From Muribaculaceae bacterium (GTDB taxonomy: Bacteria; Bacteroidota; Bacteroidia; Bacteroidales; Muribaculaceae), in NCBI GenBank assembly GCA_017557665.1, contig JAFYYI010000086.1, positions 62,001 to 126,000 of the forward strand: a DNA stretch of 64,000 bases. Direction: 5' to 3'. This document shows positions 8,639 to 16,836 of this stretch, in pieces. Under the pieces are notes generated by a model that was not told the origin of the DNA, did not search any database, and saw only the letters and a list, made by a program, of their open reading frames with translations. The translations under genes were made by a program, and so were the position numbers. Position 1 is the stretch's first letter, and every line of letters starts with the position of its first letter.

Positions 8639-8892
8639 AAGTTCAAAATCAAACAAAGTCTCGGTTATATCAAACAACAGAGCAACAAGTTATCAACAAG
8701 CAAAACAAATAAACATTTTGAAGCCGCCCCCTTGCTGCGAAGTAGCGCTGTGAAAATTTGATTTAAAATTTTATATCCGCCAAAGCATTTTTTTTTAAAA
8801 ATTTTCATTCATTTTTAAGCACGTTGTGCGCCCCTTGTTGCGTGGTGGGCATTTTTCTGCCCGTGTTGAAACGTTATCTGAAATCTTTGTGT

Positions 8893-8900
8893 TATCTTTG
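8893..8900 (+). promoter_or_regulatory. −7 box of the GH2 operon promoter
   Basis: TATCTTTG matches TAnnTTTG exactly. Transcription would begin near 8907 and give a leader of about 145 nt before the GH2 start codon. No well-spaced −33 TTG is obvious. Confidence 0.6.
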
Positions 8901-8934
8901 CAAAAAAATGCGATTTAGTGAGCAAAATTAGTGC

Positions 8935-8993
8935 AAGGTGAATGAAAGCCAAACTTGTTTGAGATTTCTGAACCGCAGCCTAATTTATCCAAA
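8935..8993 (+). repeat. shared leader block, copy A
   Basis: A 59-nt block beginning AAGGTGAATG and ending TAATTTATCCAAA lies between the promoter and start codon of the GH2 gene. It aligns end to end with 36152-36212, upstream of a porin-like gene, at roughly three positions in four with a few single-base gaps. Common cores include CTTGTTT and CAGCCT-A/G-ATTTATC. Confidence 0.6.
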
Positions 8994-9055
8994 GAACTGA
9001 GCCCAGCTCAAGTTATTTCGAGCGTGAGCATTTTATCTAAATAAAACCATTAATC

Positions 9056-11458
9056 ATGAAACTACGACATTTTATATCACTCTTTGCGGCAGTTGTGGCA
9101 ATGACAGGCAACGCCCAAGTCACCAATGTTTTTGAATTCAGCACAATGGAATTCAGCCGTGACCGTGAGCACTGGCAGGAAGTCTCCATCCCCCACGACT
9201 GGGCCATCAGCGGTCCCTTCGACAAGAAATGGGACCTGCAAGTAGTCGCTATCAAGGAGAACGGCGAGGAGAAAGCCACCGAGCACAGTGGCCGCTCAGG
9301 TGCCCTGCCATGGATTGGAGAGGGATATTACCGGGCAAAAGTTCTGCTGCCCGCACTTCCCGCACGCGCCGAGTTGCTCTTTGACGGCGCTATGAGCGAA
9401 CCCGTCATATATCTCGACGGCAAGGAGATAGGGCGATGGGCCTACGGCTACAACGCCTTCCGCATCGATTTGACTCCATATCTGAGAGAAAAGCCAAGAG
9501 GAGTGGAACTTGAGATACATCTCAAGAACTTGGAGGAGAGCAGCCGCTGGTATCCCGGCGCGGGTCTCTACCGCCCAGTGAAGCTTATCACCAGCGGACG
9601 AGTGGCGTTCGACATCTGGGGCCATGACATCCACACCATGAAGGTGGACAACGATACCGCTTGGGTGACTGTCAATTCCACTCTAAACGGCTGCGTGGCA
9701 GGCGACCACCCCGTTGTCACCGTGGAAATCATAGACCGCGAGGGCAAAGTCGTCGCCGAGACACAGCGACGCATCGCCGCCGACGGCCATTGCCGCATGG
9801 AACTGAAGATGCTTCACCCGCACCTGTGGTCGCCCGAGTCGCCCTACCTATACAAAGTTCACAGCACCGTCGCCCTCAACGACGAAATCGTTGACGAGCG
9901 CACCGACAACCTGGGTGTGCGCACCGTGGCGTTCAGCAAGGAGCACGGATTCCAACTCAATGGCGTGACGCGCAAGTTCAAGGGTGTGTGTCTGCACCAT
10001 GACCTCGGTCCGCTTGGTGCCGCCGCCAACAAAGCCGCCCTGGCCCGCCAAATCAAGATTATGAAAGAAATGGGTGCCGATGCCATACGCACCTCACACA
10101 ATATGCCCTCATTGTGGCAGATGGAGCTGTGCGACAGCTTAGGAATGATGGTGATGGCCGAGAGCTTCGACTGCTGGAAAGATCCGAAGGTGAAGAACGG
10201 CTATAACCGCTTCTGGGACGAATGGTGGAAAAAGGACATATACAACCTCATCATGAACCACCGCAACCACCCGAGCATCGTGCTATGGAGCGTGGGCAAC
10301 GAGATTCCCGAGCAGTGGAAGGAGGAAGGTGCCGAGCGTTATGCCGCGTTGGTACGCTGGTGCCACACCCTCGACCCCACTCGCATGGTCACCTGCGGCA
10401 TGGATAACCCCGATGCCGACATAAAATGCGGCTTCGCCCAGCAGGCCGACGTGCCGGGCTTCAACTACCGCACACACCGCTATGAGGACTGCGTCAAACT
10501 GCTGCCGCAAGGCTTTGTGCTGGGCAGCGAGACTGCCTCAACGCTGAGCAGCCGCGGCGAGTATTTCTTCCCCGACACCTGCGCAACCATGCTCGCGCAC
10601 GACAACGGCCAGTGCTCAAGCTACGACACCGAATACTGCTGGTGGAGCAACCTCCCCGATGACGACTGGCGACTGCAAGACGACTTCGACTGGACTATAG
10701 GTGAGTTTGTGTGGACAGGCTTCGACTACCTGGGCGAGCCCACACCCTACGATGCCTATTGGCCCTCGCGCAGCAGCTACTTCGGCATCGTGGACCTCGC
10801 CGGTCTGCCAAAAGACCGCTACTACCTCTACCGCAGCCGTTGGAACACTCAGAGCCACACCATCCACCTGCTGCCGCACTGGACATGGCCCGACCGCAAG
10901 GGCAAGGTGACACCGGTGTATTGCTATACCGACTATCCCACCGCCGAACTCTTTGTCAATGGCAAGAGTCAGGGCCGCATCACCAAAGACGCGAGCACCC
11001 GCCTCGACCGCTACCGTCTGCGCTGGCGCAACGTGGTGTATGAGCCTGGAGAGATAAAGGTGGTGGTATATGACGAAAACGGCAAGAAGGCCGGAGAGAA
11101 GACGGTGAAGACCGCCGGCAAGCCTCACCGCCTGCAACTTGATGTGGACCGCTCCACCATCAACGCCGACGGCAACGACCTGGCATTCATCACCGTGAGC
11201 CTTATCGACAAGAACGGCACTCTGCTGCCCAATGCCGACGATGAGCTGCAATTCGCGGTGGAGGGCGCCGGCACCTTCCGCGGCGTGTGCAACGGCGACG
11301 CTACCTCGCTACAGGTGATGACCGAGCCCGTGATGAAACTATTCCACGGCCAACTGGTGGTGGTAGTGCAAGCCTCCAAGACTCCAGGCGACATCACCCT
11401 GCGTGTAAAAGGAAAGAAAGGCTACCTAAATAGCACGATAAAGATAATGGCTAAGTGA
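9056..11458 (+). CDS. secreted glycoside hydrolase family 2 protein (beta-galactosidase-like)
   Basis: An 800-aa exported glycosidase. Residues 1-20 are a signal peptide ending near GNA-Q. The order is the family-2 jelly-roll sugar-binding domain (about 30-190), an Ig-like domain (about 195-290) and a TIM barrel (about 295-590). Two C-terminal Ig-like modules follow (DUF4982-like, then an invasin-like module near 690-800). The acid/base is Glu416 in WSVGNEIPEQ and the likely nucleophile Glu492 in VLGSETAS; their 76-residue spacing equals that of E. coli LacZ (461/537). It would cleave terminal beta-galactose or a related sugar from glycans in the periplasm or at the surface. It heads a plus-strand cluster with the M64 peptidase. 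The stop codon lies within a TAAGTG repeat. Confidence 0.92.
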   Translation: MKLRHFISLFAAVVAMTGNAQVTNVFEFSTMEFSRDREHWQEVSIPHDWAISGPFDKKWDLQVVAIKENGEEKATEHSGRSGALPWIGEGYYRAKVLLPALPARAELLFDGAMSEPVIYLDGKEIGRWAYGYNAFRIDLTPYLREKPRGVELEIHLKNLEESSRWYPGAGLYRPVKLITSGRVAFDIWGHDIHTMKVDNDTAWVTVNSTLNGCVAGDHPVVTVEIIDREGKVVAETQRRIAADGHCRMELKMLHPHLWSPESPYLYKVHSTVALNDEIVDERTDNLGVRTVAFSKEHGFQLNGVTRKFKGVCLHHDLGPLGAAANKAALARQIKIMKEMGADAIRTSHNMPSLWQMELCDSLGMMVMAESFDCWKDPKVKNGYNRFWDEWWKKDIYNLIMNHRNHPSIVLWSVGNEIPEQWKEEGAERYAALVRWCHTLDPTRMVTCGMDNPDADIKCGFAQQADVPGFNYRTHRYEDCVKLLPQGFVLGSETASTLSSRGEYFFPDTCATMLAHDNGQCSSYDTEYCWWSNLPDDDWRLQDDFDWTIGEFVWTGFDYLGEPTPYDAYWPSRSSYFGIVDLAGLPKDRYYLYRSRWNTQSHTIHLLPHWTWPDRKGKVTPVYCYTDYPTAELFVNGKSQGRITKDASTRLDRYRLRWRNVVYEPGEIKVVVYDENGKKAGEKTVKTAGKPHRLQLDVDRSTINADGNDLAFITVSLIDKNGTLLPNADDELQFAVEGAGTFRGVCNGDATSLQVMTEPVMKLFHGQLVVVVQASKTPGDITLRVKGKKGYLNSTIKIMAK

Positions 11459-11477
11459 TAAGTGTTAAGCGTTAAAG
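11452..11477. repeat. TAAGTGTTAAG-type short repeat at the GH2 stop codon
   Basis: Three imperfect copies of TAAGTG(T)TA start inside the last codons of the GH2 gene; the TGA stop is part of the first copy. The same word family recurs at 43099-43195 and 44100-44136. Confidence 0.7.
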
Positions 11478-11522
11478 TTTGTTGCGATGCCATCGCAACA
11501 TAGAGAACATAATAAAAACAAA

Positions 11523-12815
11523 ATGAAGAGAGATATAAGACTTTTGTGCATTTCATTGGCTTTGCTGTTGTCGTTAACAATAGCTCACGCGCAGGATTTC
11601 AACAAACATTTCGTTGACTCGACGCTGCGGCTCGATTATATCCTGAGCGGTGATGTCAACAGCCAGCACATTGCGCTCGACGGCATGAGCCGATTGCCGG
11701 GATGGTATGGCAAGCAACAGCATTTCACCGAGATTCCCACTCACGGCGCCGCCACCATTGAGATGCGACTTGCCGCCACGGGCGAGCTCATCTACCTGCA
11801 CACCTTCAGCACCCTGTTCCAGGAGTGGCTCGACCTTGACGACTCCCATCTCGCCCCAAAGGCCTTTGAGTGCGTGGAGCTACTGCCCATGCCGCGCGAC
11901 TCGGTGGTGGTGACGGTGAACCTCTACAACCACCGCCATGAGGTCAGAGCGACGATTGAGCACAAAGTCTATCCCACAGACCCGACGATTGTCCACAAAG
12001 GAGAGAAGGATGTGCCGCAATATGTCACCCTCAACAAGGTGGCCCGCCCCGAGCGCGGCATAAACATCGCCTTTGTAGCCGAGGGATATACACAGGAGCA
12101 GATGGATGACTTCCTCAATGACTGCCGAAAAGGCGTGGAGGGACTGTTCGGCTTTGAGCCGTTCAAGAAAATGCGCGACCGCTTCAACGTGATTGCCGTG
12201 CTCACGCCGTCGCGCGACAGCGGGCCCTCCATCCCCAGCGAGGGAGTGTGGCACAACACCGCCATCGGCTCGAGCTTCGACACCTTCGGCATGGAACGCT
12301 ACCTCACCACGCAGCGCATCAAGCAGATGCATGACGCCCTCGCTGGCACGCCCTACGAGCATATCATCGTGATGGTCAACACCGACCGCTACGGCGGCGG
12401 AGGCATCTACAACACCCTAAACCTGCTTATGACCAAGCACAAACTCTTTATCGAGGTGCTGGTGCATGAGTTCGGGCACTCGTTTGTATCGCTCGCCGAC
12501 GAATACGCCTACGAAGGCGAGGAACCCAACGATTTTCCCCTCAACATCGAGCCCTGGCCGAAAAACATCACTACCCTTGTTGATTTCGGCTCAAAGTGGA
12601 AAGACATGATGCCAACCGACAAGGCCATCATCAGCAAGACCGACGACAAGAACCTTGACACAAAAACCATCGGACTCTACGAGGGTGCGGGATGCGTGCT
12701 GAAAGGCGTGTTCCGCCCTACCCCAAACTGCATGATGAAGACATTGAAGGTGCCCGAGTTCTGCCCCGTGTGCACCCGTGCGATAGAAGAACTCATTGAT
12801 TTTTACACCAAATAG
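11523..12815 (+). CDS. M64 family metallopeptidase (IgA-peptidase type), exported
   Basis: A 430-aa zinc peptidase. The start at 11523 gives a good signal peptide (MKRDIRLLCISLALLLSLT..., cleavage after AHA); the open frame extends 12 codons further upstream without a signal. Residues about 25-140 correspond to the M64 N-terminal beta domain, and the rest to the catalytic domain with HEFGH at 315-319 followed by SFVSLADEY, matching the HExxH...D arrangement of M64. The founding member of the family cleaves IgA; whether this one does is unknown. It is encoded 64 nt after the GH2 gene, which suggests joint action on host glycoproteins. The stop codon borders a CAAGCTAACA repeat. Confidence 0.9.
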   Translation: MKRDIRLLCISLALLLSLTIAHAQDFNKHFVDSTLRLDYILSGDVNSQHIALDGMSRLPGWYGKQQHFTEIPTHGAATIEMRLAATGELIYLHTFSTLFQEWLDLDDSHLAPKAFECVELLPMPRDSVVVTVNLYNHRHEVRATIEHKVYPTDPTIVHKGEKDVPQYVTLNKVARPERGINIAFVAEGYTQEQMDDFLNDCRKGVEGLFGFEPFKKMRDRFNVIAVLTPSRDSGPSIPSEGVWHNTAIGSSFDTFGMERYLTTQRIKQMHDALAGTPYEHIIVMVNTDRYGGGGIYNTLNLLMTKHKLFIEVLVHEFGHSFVSLADEYAYEGEEPNDFPLNIEPWPKNITTLVDFGSKWKDMMPTDKAIISKTDDKNLDTKTIGLYEGAGCVLKGVFRPTPNCMMKTLKVPEFCPVCTRAIEELIDFYTK

Positions 12816-12855
12816 CTAACAAGTAAACAAGCTAACATGTAAACAAGCTAACAAG
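12814..12855. repeat. AGCTAACAAGTAAACA short repeat after the M64 stop codon
   Basis: Three imperfect copies of (A)GCTAACA(A/T)GTAAACA begin at the TAG stop codon and fill most of the gap to the next gene. Confidence 0.75.
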
Positions 12856-12877
12856 GCAAAAGTAATTGTTTGAATAA

Positions 12878-13591
12878 ATGAAGAGACTACTAATATTTAT
12901 TATAGGATGTATGGCTATGCTTTCTAGCCACGCCATCGACATAGACTACAGCAACAACGGTATGCTCGCAGCCGGCATCAGGCTGGGGTCATCGTTCTAT
13001 CCGTCGTTTGATGCCGAAATCGACCTTGAATACCGACCTTTCCGCTACGTTGGCGCCAACGTGGGCTTACTGCTCATCATGCCCATCAATCGTAGCGATG
13101 ATGTCGTGAAAGAATTGCCCGTTGTTGACGGTGTGACAAAAGAGTTCAGAAATCACAAAGAGGCCTCCTACGGAACAGCGGTAAGGGCAGGCCTGCAATT
13201 CACCACTCCCGCCGTGATGCTCTCAAAAGGCGAAATGGGGCTCTCGTTGAGGCTCTCACCAGGCATTTTAATGCCTTTCCCCACAAACAAAAGGGTGAAG
13301 ACTCTCAACTCCCAAACGGAAACAGTTGTTATGGATGACGAAATTTTTGAGTACACAGACCAATCGGAGGAATATTACGACAACTCCGGAGCGAAGTTCT
13401 GCTATTGGTACGGCCGTGCCGAACTGGTGCTGGAGTATGAGGAGAACTGGGAGTTCACCATTGGCTACACTCACAGCAACTTCGACCTCTACGGCGGAGC
13501 ACGAAACATCGAAATCAACGGCACACCAATAGTAGTAGCCGACAAGAAGCCCATGCAAAGCATAATGATAGGCTTCACTTATAAGTTCTGA
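12878..13591 (+). CDS. small outer-membrane beta-barrel-like protein, unknown function
   Basis: A 237-aa exported protein with a signal peptide (residues 1-19, cleavage after SHA). The remainder alternates polar and hydrophobic residues, with strands such as VGANVGLLLIMP, YGTAVRAGLQFTTPAV and a final aromatic-ending strand QSIMIGFTYKF. The C-terminal Phe and this pattern indicate an outer-membrane beta-barrel of eight to ten strands, but I do not recognise the family. It follows the M64 gene by about 60 bp of repeats, probably in the same transcript. Confidence 0.7.
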   Translation: MKRLLIFIIGCMAMLSSHAIDIDYSNNGMLAAGIRLGSSFYPSFDAEIDLEYRPFRYVGANVGLLLIMPINRSDDVVKELPVVDGVTKEFRNHKEASYGTAVRAGLQFTTPAVMLSKGEMGLSLRLSPGILMPFPTNKRVKTLNSQTETVVMDDEIFEYTDQSEEYYDNSGAKFCYWYGRAELVLEYEENWEFTIGYTHSNFDLYGGARNIEINGTPIVVADKKPMQSIMIGFTYKF

Positions 13592-13617
13592 GGAAAGTGG
13601 AAGGTGGAAGGTGGAAC
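13592..13617. repeat. GGAAGGTGG short repeat after a stop codon
   Basis: Three imperfect copies of GGAAGGTGGAA start at the base after the TGA of the barrel protein. TTTAATTAG words follow at 13629-13650. Confidence 0.65.
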
Positions 13618-13658
13618 GGAGAAAATTAGTTTTAATTAGTTTAATTAGTGTGCTTAAT

Positions 13659-14255
13659 ATGAGAGAATTTACCGAGATACAGCAGCGTGAGCTGGAGAAG
13701 ATGATGAGCGGCGAACCTTACGACGCGAGCGACAATACCGAGCTGCTCGACATTCTACAAGAGACGCAGGAGATGTGCCGTGACTATAATAATATTCGCC
13801 CTTCGCACCAAGAAGAGAAAGACGCGCTAATAAAGCGCATTCTCGGCAAGACAGGAGAAAAAATCAAAGTGATTCAGCCGTTCTTCTGCGACTACGGCTT
13901 CAACATCGAGGTGGGAGAAGATTTTTTCGCCAACACCAATATGGTAATTCTCGACGAGGCGAGGGTGACATTCGGCAACCATGTGTTCATTGGTCCAAAC
14001 TGCTCGTTTTATACTCCCTGCCACCCTATTGACGCCGAGAGCCGCAATGCCGGCAAACAATGGTCGCTGCCCATCAAGGTGGGCAATAACGTGTGGCTCG
14101 GAGGAAATGTCACGGTGTGCCCAGGAGTGAATATCGGCGACAATACAGTGATAGGCGCCGGCAGTGTCGTCACCAACGACATCCCCGCCGGAGTCCTCGC
14201 CGCCGGCAACCCCTGCCAGGTAATCAAAACTATTCAACCTTTTAAAAACAACTGA
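13659..14255 (+). CDS. sugar O-acetyltransferase (maltose/galactoside acetyltransferase family)
   Basis: A cytosolic 198-aa transferase of the Maa/LacA type that moves acetyl from acetyl-CoA to a sugar hydroxyl. Residues 1-60 are the family N-terminal cap (MSGEPYDASDNTEL...). A left-handed beta-helix follows, built of hexapeptide repeats (VGNNVWLGGNVTVCPGVNIG, then NTVIGAGSVVTNDIPAG). The catalytic His is in FYTPCHPID. I chose the ATG at 13659; the longer frame adds 16 codons made from intergenic repeats. The product length matches the family. The acceptor sugar is unknown. Confidence 0.92.
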   Translation: MREFTEIQQRELEKMMSGEPYDASDNTELLDILQETQEMCRDYNNIRPSHQEEKDALIKRILGKTGEKIKVIQPFFCDYGFNIEVGEDFFANTNMVILDEARVTFGNHVFIGPNCSFYTPCHPIDAESRNAGKQWSLPIKVGNNVWLGGNVTVCPGVNIGDNTVIGAGSVVTNDIPAGVLAAGNPCQVIKTIQPFKNN

Positions 14256-14308
14256 TTATTCTGATTTTCAAAAATAATAATCAATTGTTAGTAATTGTTT
14301 GAAAAAAA

Positions 14309-15235
14309 ATGCTCTACCTACTCATAGCACTTGTGTTGGGATTCTGCACGCCGCTGCAGACGGCCGCCAACTCCCGCATGCGCCAGCTTGTGAGTTCGGC
14401 GCCGCTGTCAACGCTCATCTCATTCGCGGCATCAACCATAGTGCTGGTCCTTGTCGCGCTCTTTGCATCTATTCCCCTGATTCCCTCACAACAAGCGTTT
14501 CACGACGCTCCCTGGTGGGGATGGTTCATTGGCGTGATTCCGCTCATCACCATCACCATCGCTATTCATCTCTTCAAGGAGATTGGCCAACTCCAGGCAA
14601 TGGTGATACCCATGTTCAGCCAGTTGCTCTTCAGCCTCTGCATCGACCACTTCGGGTGGTTTGGAGCGAGAGTGATGCCCATGACATGGCAACGTGCCAT
14701 CGGTGCCCTGCTGCTCATCGTGGGGGTGACGATGGTGGTGATTATCCCTCGACTGAAGACTAATAACGTTACCGCCGATAACGGCGGTTTCCGTCAGGTA
14801 CTGTGGCAACTGGCGGCGGTGCTTTCGGGCTGCCTCTCGGCTGTTGTTGGAGCTATTCTCGCTTCATTGGGGCAGGTCATCGGCTCGGCAATCCAGGCCA
14901 CCACAGTGCTCTTTGCCATCGCCACAGGAGTGATGATAGTCTTCTGCTGCATCAACGGCAGCGTGATTAAGGTGAGAAAGGCGTTCTCCACCGATGCTCC
15001 ATGGTGGATGTGGACAGGAGGCATACTGGGCGCTGTCATAGTCTTTGGCAACGCCTGGCTCATACCATTGATAGGCGTGAGCGTCTTCATGATGGCATTG
15101 CTCATAGGCCAACTCCTGCTCAGCCTCCTTATGGAAAAACACGGCTGGCTAGGCGCACCAAAGAAACATATCTCCTGGACCCAATTCGCCGGCATCCTAA
15201 TCATGCTAGCAGGTGTTTTCCTGATAAAATTTTAG
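14309..15235 (+). CDS. YdcZ-type (DUF606) membrane transporter of the drug/metabolite superfamily
   Basis: A 308-aa inner-membrane protein with about ten hydrophobic helices arranged as two similar halves. Each half starts with a small-residue-rich helix: GFCTPLQTAANSRMR in the first and VLSGCLSAVVGAILASLGQV in the second. Each half also has a WWGW/WWMW-(TG)G turn (PWWGWFIGV, PWWMWTGGI). This duplicated layout fits the DUF606/YdcZ family. No substrate is known. It follows the acetyltransferase in the same direction; the gap has a weak SD-like AATAATC stretch only. The next gene is convergent. Confidence 0.82.
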   Translation: MLYLLIALVLGFCTPLQTAANSRMRQLVSSAPLSTLISFAASTIVLVLVALFASIPLIPSQQAFHDAPWWGWFIGVIPLITITIAIHLFKEIGQLQAMVIPMFSQLLFSLCIDHFGWFGARVMPMTWQRAIGALLLIVGVTMVVIIPRLKTNNVTADNGGFRQVLWQLAAVLSGCLSAVVGAILASLGQVIGSAIQATTVLFAIATGVMIVFCCINGSVIKVRKAFSTDAPWWMWTGGILGAVIVFGNAWLIPLIGVSVFMMALLIGQLLLSLLMEKHGWLGAPKKHISWTQFAGILIMLAGVFLIKF

Positions 15236-15274
15236 CAACCAGACTATTTCACCAAATATCAACCACGAAAGAAA

Positions 15275-15308
15275 AGGAGAAGCCTGATAGGTCTCTCCTC
15301 TTCTTAGT
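15275..15308. terminator. weak terminator between convergent genes (end of nuo/atp block)
   Basis: AGGAGA (15275-15280) pairs with TCTCCT (15294-15299). In the minus direction it is followed by a T-rich tail (TTTTCTTT). It would end the nuo/atp transcript 30-60 nt past the nuoN stop. The stem is short, so confidence is moderate. Confidence 0.45.
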
Positions 15309-15331
15309 TTATAGATGATTGTAGTAGATTC

Positions 15332-16801
15332 TTATATCATCGCGAACACATCGCTCAGCGATGCTGTGATGTCACTCAGACTTGTGTATATGCAGCTGAT
15401 AAGACCAATCAGGATAATACCTAAAGTACATATCCAAAGACCAGCTTTCTCGGTCCAGTGCGACTTGAGAGCAGGTATCGCGCACTCGTCCTGACGGATG
15501 AACATCGCCTTTACCACTAGCAGGTAGTAATAGAGCGAGATGATCGTGTTGATCAACGCAATCAAAACAAGAACATAGATTGCAACGCTGCCAGTCTGCG
15601 CCGCTCCCACGAAGATGAAGAACTTACTGAAGAAGCCCGCAAATGGTGGAATACCACCAAGCGAGAACATAGCAAGCATCATAACGAAGGCTAGCCACGG
15701 ATTGGTCTTGAACAGGCCGTTGTAGTCGTCGATAGTAACCTTGTCAGTCTGGCGCTCTATCACGGCAATCACACCAAATGCGGCAAGGTTGCTGAAGATA
15801 TAGACCAAAATATAGTACATCATCGACGCCATACCCACGACATTGGCCGAAATCACGCCAAGCATGATGTAGCCAGCCTGAGAGATTGACGAGAAAGCGA
15901 GGAATCGCTTGAGGTTGCGCTGGCGGATGGCAAAAAGGTTACCAACTGTGATGGTAATGATAATCACAGCATAGAGCATCCACTGCCACACGTCGGCGTA
16001 AGCCGAGCCAAACACTTGCACTAAGATGATGAAGAAAGCGAACGCCGCCGAACCCTTGCTGATTACCGACAGATAGCTGGTTACCATAGTTGGGGCACCC
16101 TGATAAACGTCGGCTGTCCACAGGTGGAACGGCACAAGCGAGAGCTTGAAACCAATACCGGCAATCAAGAATGCCAAAGCAAGAATTAACAACAACGATG
16201 GCTCGCCCAAAATGAAGTATGCCAACTGATTGAAATAAAGATTTCCACCCGAGAGGGCATAAACAAACGATAAACCCATCAGCATGATTGCCGACGAGAA
16301 CACTGCCGTTAGTACATATTTTGCTGCCGCCTCATGGCTCTCATAATGCTTCTTTTCAAAAGCCACGAGAGTTGCCAATGGCAGCGATGCTGTTTCAAGA
16401 CCAATGACAAACACCAAGAAATGGCGTGCCGAGATCATCAGATACATGCCAAAGAGTGTGAGCAGGATAAGCTCATAGAACTCACCACGACGCACACTGA
16501 CAAAATCGCTGTTGGCCCATTTTACCGCCTGCAAGAGTACGATGAATGTGCCTATGTTGAGGATGTTCTTAATTGCCCATGTGGCTTTGTCGGCCTGGAA
16601 CATTTCGCCAAATATCAAACCTTCCTTAACGGGCAGGAACCCAAACACCATATAGATGCCAAATACTATGGTAGCAAACAATGGCAAGCCTTTCTGAGTA
16701 GATTTAGGCATGAAAGTGTCATATAAGAATACGAGCAAGAACACTGCAAGCAGTCCTAACTCTTGAGGCATCATTAAAAACTGAGAATAATCCAATTTCA
16801 T
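15332..16801 (-). CDS. nuoN: NADH-quinone oxidoreductase subunit N
   Basis: A 489-aa, about 14-helix antiporter-like subunit of the complex I membrane arm. The conserved membrane Glu is in FVIGLETASLPL. The LVPFHLWTADVYQGAP loop and the SVISKGSAAFAF helix with its Lys are present, as expected for a proton channel. It is the last gene of the nuo/atp block and starts 35 nt after nuoM. Length and motifs are normal. Confidence 0.97.
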   Translation of the reverse strand: MKLDYSQFLMMPQELGLLAVFLLVFLYDTFMPKSTQKGLPLFATIVFGIYMVFGFLPVKEGLIFGEMFQADKATWAIKNILNIGTFIVLLQAVKWANSDFVSVRRGEFYELILLTLFGMYLMISARHFLVFVIGLETASLPLATLVAFEKKHYESHEAAAKYVLTAVFSSAIMLMGLSFVYALSGGNLYFNQLAYFILGEPSLLLILALAFLIAGIGFKLSLVPFHLWTADVYQGAPTMVTSYLSVISKGSAAFAFFIILVQVFGSAYADVWQWMLYAVIIITITVGNLFAIRQRNLKRFLAFSSISQAGYIMLGVISANVVGMASMMYYILVYIFSNLAAFGVIAVIERQTDKVTIDDYNGLFKTNPWLAFVMMLAMFSLGGIPPFAGFFSKFFIFVGAAQTGSVAIYVLVLIALINTIISLYYYLLVVKAMFIRQDECAIPALKSHWTEKAGLWICTLGIILIGLISCIYTSLSDITASLSDVFAMI

Positions 16802-16836
16802 AATTATATCTTATCTTTTTTAATTCTACACTATAA

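Larger units (their letters stand above)
8585..9055. other. 471-bp divergent intergenic region between zntA and GH2 genes
   Basis: It holds the minus-strand zntA promoter with a palindrome (8604-8638), then AT-rich sequence without a supported gene, and the plus-strand GH2 promoter (8893-8900). The GH2 leader of about 145 nt follows and contains a block shared with the leader at 36152-36212. Near 9000 there is a small GAGC-CCA-GCTC hairpin. No convincing ORF was found on either strand. Confidence 0.7.
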
